From assembly GCF_965219595.1 (NCBI RefSeq), contig NZ_OZ244781.1, positions 1,612,001-1,676,000 on the forward strand: a stretch of 64,000 bases of DNA, in the 5' to 3' direction. The notes below the pieces were generated by a model. That model did no database searches. It was not told the origin of the DNA and was given only the letters and a program-made list of their open reading frames with translations. The position numbers and the translations under genes are program-made. The number at the start of each line of letters is the position of its first letter. Position 1 is the stretch's first letter. This document shows, piece after piece, positions 60,825 to 64,000 of the stretch. Source of the stretch: Poriferisodalis sp022821985. Its GTDB lineage: Bacteria > Actinomycetota > Acidimicrobiia > Acidimicrobiales > Poriferisodalaceae.

Positions 60825-62057
60825 ATGAAGTTCGGGATCTTCTACGAGCTGCAGCTGCCGAGGCCGTGGAACGACGACTCCGAGTTCGTCCTGTTCCAGC
60901 AGGCGCTCGACCAGATCGAGCTGGCCGACAAGCTCGGCTACGACTACGCGTGGGAGGTCGAGCACCACTTCCTCGAGGAGTACAGCCACAGCTCGGCGCC
61001 CGAGGTGTTCCTGGCGGCAGCCAGCCAGCGCACGAAGAACATCCGGCTCGGGCATGGCATCGTGCAGCTGCCCACCAACCATCCGGCCCGCGTGGCCGAG
61101 CGGGTCTCCACGCTCGACATCGTGAGCGGCGGCCGGGTCGAGCTGGGCATCGGCGAGGGTTCATCGGTCACCGAGCTGCATCCCTTCGACCGCCGTTTCC
61201 GCGACAAGCGCGTCGTGTGGGAAGACGCCGTGCGCTGCCTCATGCCGATGTTCCAAGAGGTCAACCACAGCTACGACGGCGAGATCTTCAAGTTCCCCGC
61301 CCGAAACGTCGTGCCGAAGCCGTACCAGAAGCCGCACCCGCCCCTGTGGGTGGCGTGCAGCCAGCTCGACACGATCGTCATGGCGGCCCAGCGGGGCATG
61401 GGCGCGCTGGGCTTCTCATTCGTGTCGGCCGACGCCGCCCGGGCCTGGGTGAACGCCTACTACAACAACTACCTCAACCATCTCGACCTGCTCTGCGACT
61501 ACCAGACCAACCCCGGCGTGGCAGTGGTGAGCCCATTCATGTGCGCCGAGACCGACGAGGAGGCCCAGGCCAAAGCGGAAGGCTGGACGTTCTTCCAGTT
61601 CTCGCTGGTCTTCTACAACTCCCACGGGCCCGTCGAGCCGGGCTCGGTCAACCTGTGGGACGAGTACCAGGAGTGGAAGAAGTCGCCGAAGGGCCAGAAG
61701 GCCAGCAACAACGTCGGCCTCGTGGGCTCACCCGACACCATCCGCCAGAAACTGGAGATGTACGAGGACGCCCACGTCGATCAGCTCATCCTGCTGAACC
61801 AGGCCGGCAAGAACACCCACGAGGACATCTGCTCCAGCCTTGAGCTGTTCGCCGCCGAGGTCATGCCGGAGTTTCACGAGCGCGATGCCGAGCACCAGGA
61901 CTGGAAGTCAGCAGTGCTGGCCGGCGATGTCATCCTCGACGACATCGACACCGACCTGTACCAGGTGATCACCAACCAGACGCCGGTGGAGAAGCGCGAA
62001 GAGATCGAGCGCAAGCAGCGCGAGGCTCGAGCCCGCCAAGCAGTCGGGCTCGGCTAG
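60825..62057 (+). CDS. Luciferase-like flavin-dependent monooxygenase
   Basis: The 410-residue LLM-class protein begins MKFGIFYELQLPRPWNDDSE and contains WEVEHHFLEEYSHSSAPEVF, LDIVSGGRVELGIGEGSSVT and PARNVVPKPYQKPHPPLWVA. It is the paralogue of the protein at 45427-46686 and shares the ending QAGKNTHEDICSSLELFAAE. The C-terminus differs, with a charged tail EKREEIERKQREARARQAVG. It is divergent from the hydroxyisobutyrate-dehydrogenase-like operon and convergent with a haloalkane-dehalogenase-like gene two bases past its stop. Confidence 0.9.
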   Translation: MKFGIFYELQLPRPWNDDSEFVLFQQALDQIELADKLGYDYAWEVEHHFLEEYSHSSAPEVFLAAASQRTKNIRLGHGIVQLPTNHPARVAERVSTLDIVSGGRVELGIGEGSSVTELHPFDRRFRDKRVVWEDAVRCLMPMFQEVNHSYDGEIFKFPARNVVPKPYQKPHPPLWVACSQLDTIVMAAQRGMGALGFSFVSADAARAWVNAYYNNYLNHLDLLCDYQTNPGVAVVSPFMCAETDEEAQAKAEGWTFFQFSLVFYNSHGPVEPGSVNLWDEYQEWKKSPKGQKASNNVGLVGSPDTIRQKLEMYEDAHVDQLILLNQAGKNTHEDICSSLELFAAEVMPEFHERDAEHQDWKSAVLAGDVILDDIDTDLYQVITNQTPVEKREEIERKQREARARQAVGLG

Positions 62058-62058
62058 C

Positions 62059-62937
62059 TCAGCGGTTCGCCAGCCAGTCGGCGATCGCTTGTCCGATCTC
62101 GTCGGGGCTGTCTTCCTGGCAGAAGTGATTGCCCTCGACGGTCACCTCGGTCTGGTTCGGCCAGGTGCGGCAGTACTCGAGCTGCGGACCGTTGAGGATC
62201 GCGCCCGGATTGGCGTTGACCAGCAGCTTCGGCACGTCTGAGCCCGACAGCCACTCGCCGTAGTCGGTCACGATCTGGGTGACGTCGGCAGGCTCGCCCT
62301 CGATCGGGATCTGGCGCGGCCAGGTGAGGGTAGGACGCCGGTGCTCGGGCTCGACGAACGGGCGCCGGTACTCGTTCATCTCCTCGTCGGACAGCTTGCG
62401 CTGGATCGAGCCGGGCAGCACCGCTTCCACGAACAGGTTCTTGGTGATGACCATCTCTTCACCGGCCGGCGACCGGAAGCCTTGGAAGATGCCGGCTGCC
62501 GCCTCGGGCCACTCCGCCCAGCTCATCGGCCGCACGATGGCTTCCATGTAGCAGAGACCCGCCACCCGGTCACGGTGCCGGTTGGCCCAGTCGAAACCGA
62601 GCGCCGATCCCCAGTCGTGGATCACGAACGTGATGTTGTCGCCCAAGTCGAGCTGGTCGAGCAAGCCGTCGAGGTACTCGCGGTGCTCCACGAAGCGATA
62701 CGAGTCGGGCCCGGTGTCGTCCAGCTTGTCGGAATCGCCCTGGCCGATCAGGTCAGGCACTACGACCCGAGCGTGCGGCCGCACATGGGGCACGATGTTG
62801 CGCCACAGGTACGACGACGTCGGGTTGCCGTGCAGGAACACGACCGGATCGCCCGAGCCGGAGTCGTGGTACGCCATCTGCTTGCCGTTGACGGTGGCGT
62901 AGGACTTGGACAGCGGTTCCGCAGAGAGGGTGGCCAT
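62059..62937 (-). CDS. Haloalkane dehalogenase-like alpha/beta hydrolase
   Basis: ATG 62937 follows GAGGA by seven bases, giving 292 residues. The pattern is that of haloalkane dehalogenase subfamily II: VVFLHGNPTSSYLWRNIVPH (with the halide-binding Asn), VVPDLIGQGDSDKL, and the nucleophile elbow FVIHDWGSALGFDWANRHRD (Asp about 108 with the halide-stabilising Trp). YMEAIVRP provides the catalytic acid and EGNHFCQEDSPDEIGQAIAD the catalytic His. It should hydrolyse carbon-halogen bonds of haloalkanes to alcohols. There is no signal peptide. Confidence 0.88.
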   Translation of the reverse strand: MATLSAEPLSKSYATVNGKQMAYHDSGSGDPVVFLHGNPTSSYLWRNIVPHVRPHARVVVPDLIGQGDSDKLDDTGPDSYRFVEHREYLDGLLDQLDLGDNITFVIHDWGSALGFDWANRHRDRVAGLCYMEAIVRPMSWAEWPEAAAGIFQGFRSPAGEEMVITKNLFVEAVLPGSIQRKLSDEEMNEYRRPFVEPEHRRPTLTWPRQIPIEGEPADVTQIVTDYGEWLSGSDVPKLLVNANPGAILNGPQLEYCRTWPNQTEVTVEGNHFCQEDSPDEIGQAIADWLANR

Positions 62938-63023
62938 GGGTGCTCCTCGGGGTTGGGGGGTGCGCCGGATCGGCGCCACATCATGCCCGCCCCGTCGCAC
63001 CAATGCTCCGGCTGCCCTCGTTG

Positions 63024-64000
63024 CTAGCGGTACGAGACGGGGATGCCCTCATTGGTGTAGGTGACTTGCGGATCCCACAGCAGCCAGTCGCTGATGCCGA
63101 GGTCGGCTGCGGCATCGATCTGGGCGCGCACCTCGGCTGGGCCGTAGTTCACCCGCATCGAGAAGTCCTGCAGCCACGGCACCACCGCCGTGTTGGTGCC
63201 CGCAAGCACGCGCTGGAATTGGGCCAGTGACGCCCTGGTGATGTCGTAGGGCTGTGCCTCTGGGTGCACCACCCCGTACTCGCCGCGCCCCCAGTGCGAC
63301 GGGTACACCATGGGCGCCACATAGTCGACGTGGTCGGACATGGCGCCGATGTCCTGCGCCACCCACTCACCGCGGTCTGCCGCGATGCCGAACACCGAGA
63401 CACCGTGGAACACCTGCGCTTCGCGCAGCATGGAATTGGCCTCGGCCAGGAAGCTCACTATGACCGGCGACGGATCGCCGCCATCCCAGCCGGGAATCCG
63501 CATGCCGCTCAGGTCGCCTTCGGGCCGGCGCATGTAATCCCACAAGATGTCGTCGATGCCGGCCGCGGCGGCCTCGGCGGCGATATCCAGGTTGTACTGC
63601 CGCACGACCGGATGGTTGAAGTTGGTGAACCCGCCGTACTTCGCCAGCGGGCGTCCGTCCGGCGTCTGCACGACCCAGTCCAGGTCGCCGTTCGCCGCGG
63701 CGTAGCGAGCCAGCGTCGGGTCGTTGAACGCCACGATGCGCCCGATCACCCGCACACCGAGGTCATGCAGCTCGTCGATGGCTTCCTGCAGGTCGTAGAG
63801 CTCTCTCGACGCACCTGTCAGCTGGGCCAGCCGGACCTCTGTCCGGTGGCCGATGCGACCATCCTCGTCTTTCAGATCGAGCTGTACTGCGTTGATGCGA
63901 CCTTGCTCGATGAGCTCCACCACCGACTCGCGCAGCCCGTCGTGGTCCCATGCGGCCGCCGTCACGTGAACCCCCGTGGTGTGCGGGTAGCCGATGGGCA
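63024..64000 (-). CDS. Glycoside hydrolase-like TIM-barrel protein (DUF4015), 5' end beyond window
   Basis: The frame continues upstream of the first GTG (63965) to the window edge without a stop, so the start lies outside. Visible sequence includes INAVQLDLKDEDGRIG, ELHDLGVRVIGRIVAFNDPT, DILWDYMRRPEGD, DYVAPMVYPSHWGRGEYGVV and ISDWLLWDPQVTYTNEGIPV. This matches the DUF4015 putative glycosidase barrel related to GH13, found in exported proteins. Whether it has a signal peptide or extra domains cannot be seen. Activity is unproven for most members. Confidence 0.8.
   Translation of the reverse strand, partial: PIGYPHTTGVHVTAAAWDHDGLRESVVELIEQGRINAVQLDLKDEDGRIGHRTEVRLAQLTGASRELYDLQEAIDELHDLGVRVIGRIVAFNDPTLARYAAANGDLDWVVQTPDGRPLAKYGGFTNFNHPVVRQYNLDIAAEAAAAGIDDILWDYMRRPEGDLSGMRIPGWDGGDPSPVIVSFLAEANSMLREAQVFHGVSVFGIAADRGEWVAQDIGAMSDHVDYVAPMVYPSHWGRGEYGVVHPEAQPYDITRASLAQFQRVLAGTNTAVVPWLQDFSMRVNYGPAEVRAQIDAAADLGISDWLLWDPQVTYTNEGIPVSYR

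Overview
The window is high-GC, densely coded DNA that looks like a chromosome segment of an uncultured actinobacterium, most plausibly in or near the class Acidimicrobiia. This placement is an inference from content: many flavin-dependent luciferase-like monooxygenases, Baeyer-Villiger-type monooxygenases, CaiB/BaiF CoA-transferases, a DUF3179 lipoprotein, a DtxR/IdeR regulator and frequent GTG starts. No rRNA or tRNA gene was found that could confirm it.

Positions 1-15260 form an accessory defence island. It starts with ribbon-helix-helix (RHH) antitoxin-like genes, one followed by a broken PIN toxin (1-600). An XRE/ImmA-like regulator follows, whose HExxH motif has lost its glutamate (764-1903). 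Next comes a complete type I restriction-modification operon hsdM-hsdS-hsdR (2954-9509), with start/stop overlaps and an HsdR that carries an extra C-terminal Schlafen AlbA_2-like domain. Directly downstream is a stand-alone reverse transcriptase (9733-11277), preceded by about 190 nt of strongly folded non-coding sequence. The island ends with an AAA+ ATPase and subtilisin-like protease pair that resembles the IetAS defence/plasmid-stability system (11738-15258). The hsdS and RT genes look clearly more AT-rich than their neighbours, which suggests separate acquisition.

Positions 15300-24500 are catabolic and flavoenzyme genes: SRPBCC, SnoaL-like, luciferase-like monooxygenase, an MttB-family methyltransferase with a partial duplicated relic upstream, enoyl-CoA hydratase, a Baeyer-Villiger-type monooxygenase and a large membrane protein. 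Positions 24500-30600 hold the most unusual metabolic locus: a DUF3179 lipoprotein, a eukaryote-like sterol C24-methyltransferase (ERG6/SMT type), an unrecognised multi-pass membrane protein and a sterol-desaturase/hydroxylase-family enzyme. An iron cluster follows (bacterioferritin, Bfd-type ferredoxin, DtxR/IdeR-type repressor, candidate iron box).

Positions 30800-37300 hold a degenerate SDR, a lone molybdenum-hydroxylase large subunit, and a secreted-protein gene cut cleanly in two by an IS3-family element with an ATAG target duplication. A relic of a related IS lies just upstream of that gene. Positions 37325-42500 encode a branched-chain-amino-acid-type ABC importer whose two permeases and one ATPase are fused into one chain, with a stub of an older livG upstream of livF. 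After an ECF sigma/membrane partner pair (42522-44047) come a serine hydrolase, three more luciferase-like monooxygenases, a double CaiB CoA-transferase, an MFS transporter, and a BVMO / Cys-less thiolase / DUF35 operon. The window ends with a glutamine amidotransferase, a beta-propeller, a GFA-like protein, a flavin split-barrel protein, a 2OG-Fe(II) oxygenase with a hydroxyisobutyrate-dehydrogenase-like enzyme, a haloalkane-dehalogenase-like hydrolase, and a glycosidase-like gene running off the right edge.

All identifications come from reading motifs and gene context by eye; no database search was run.
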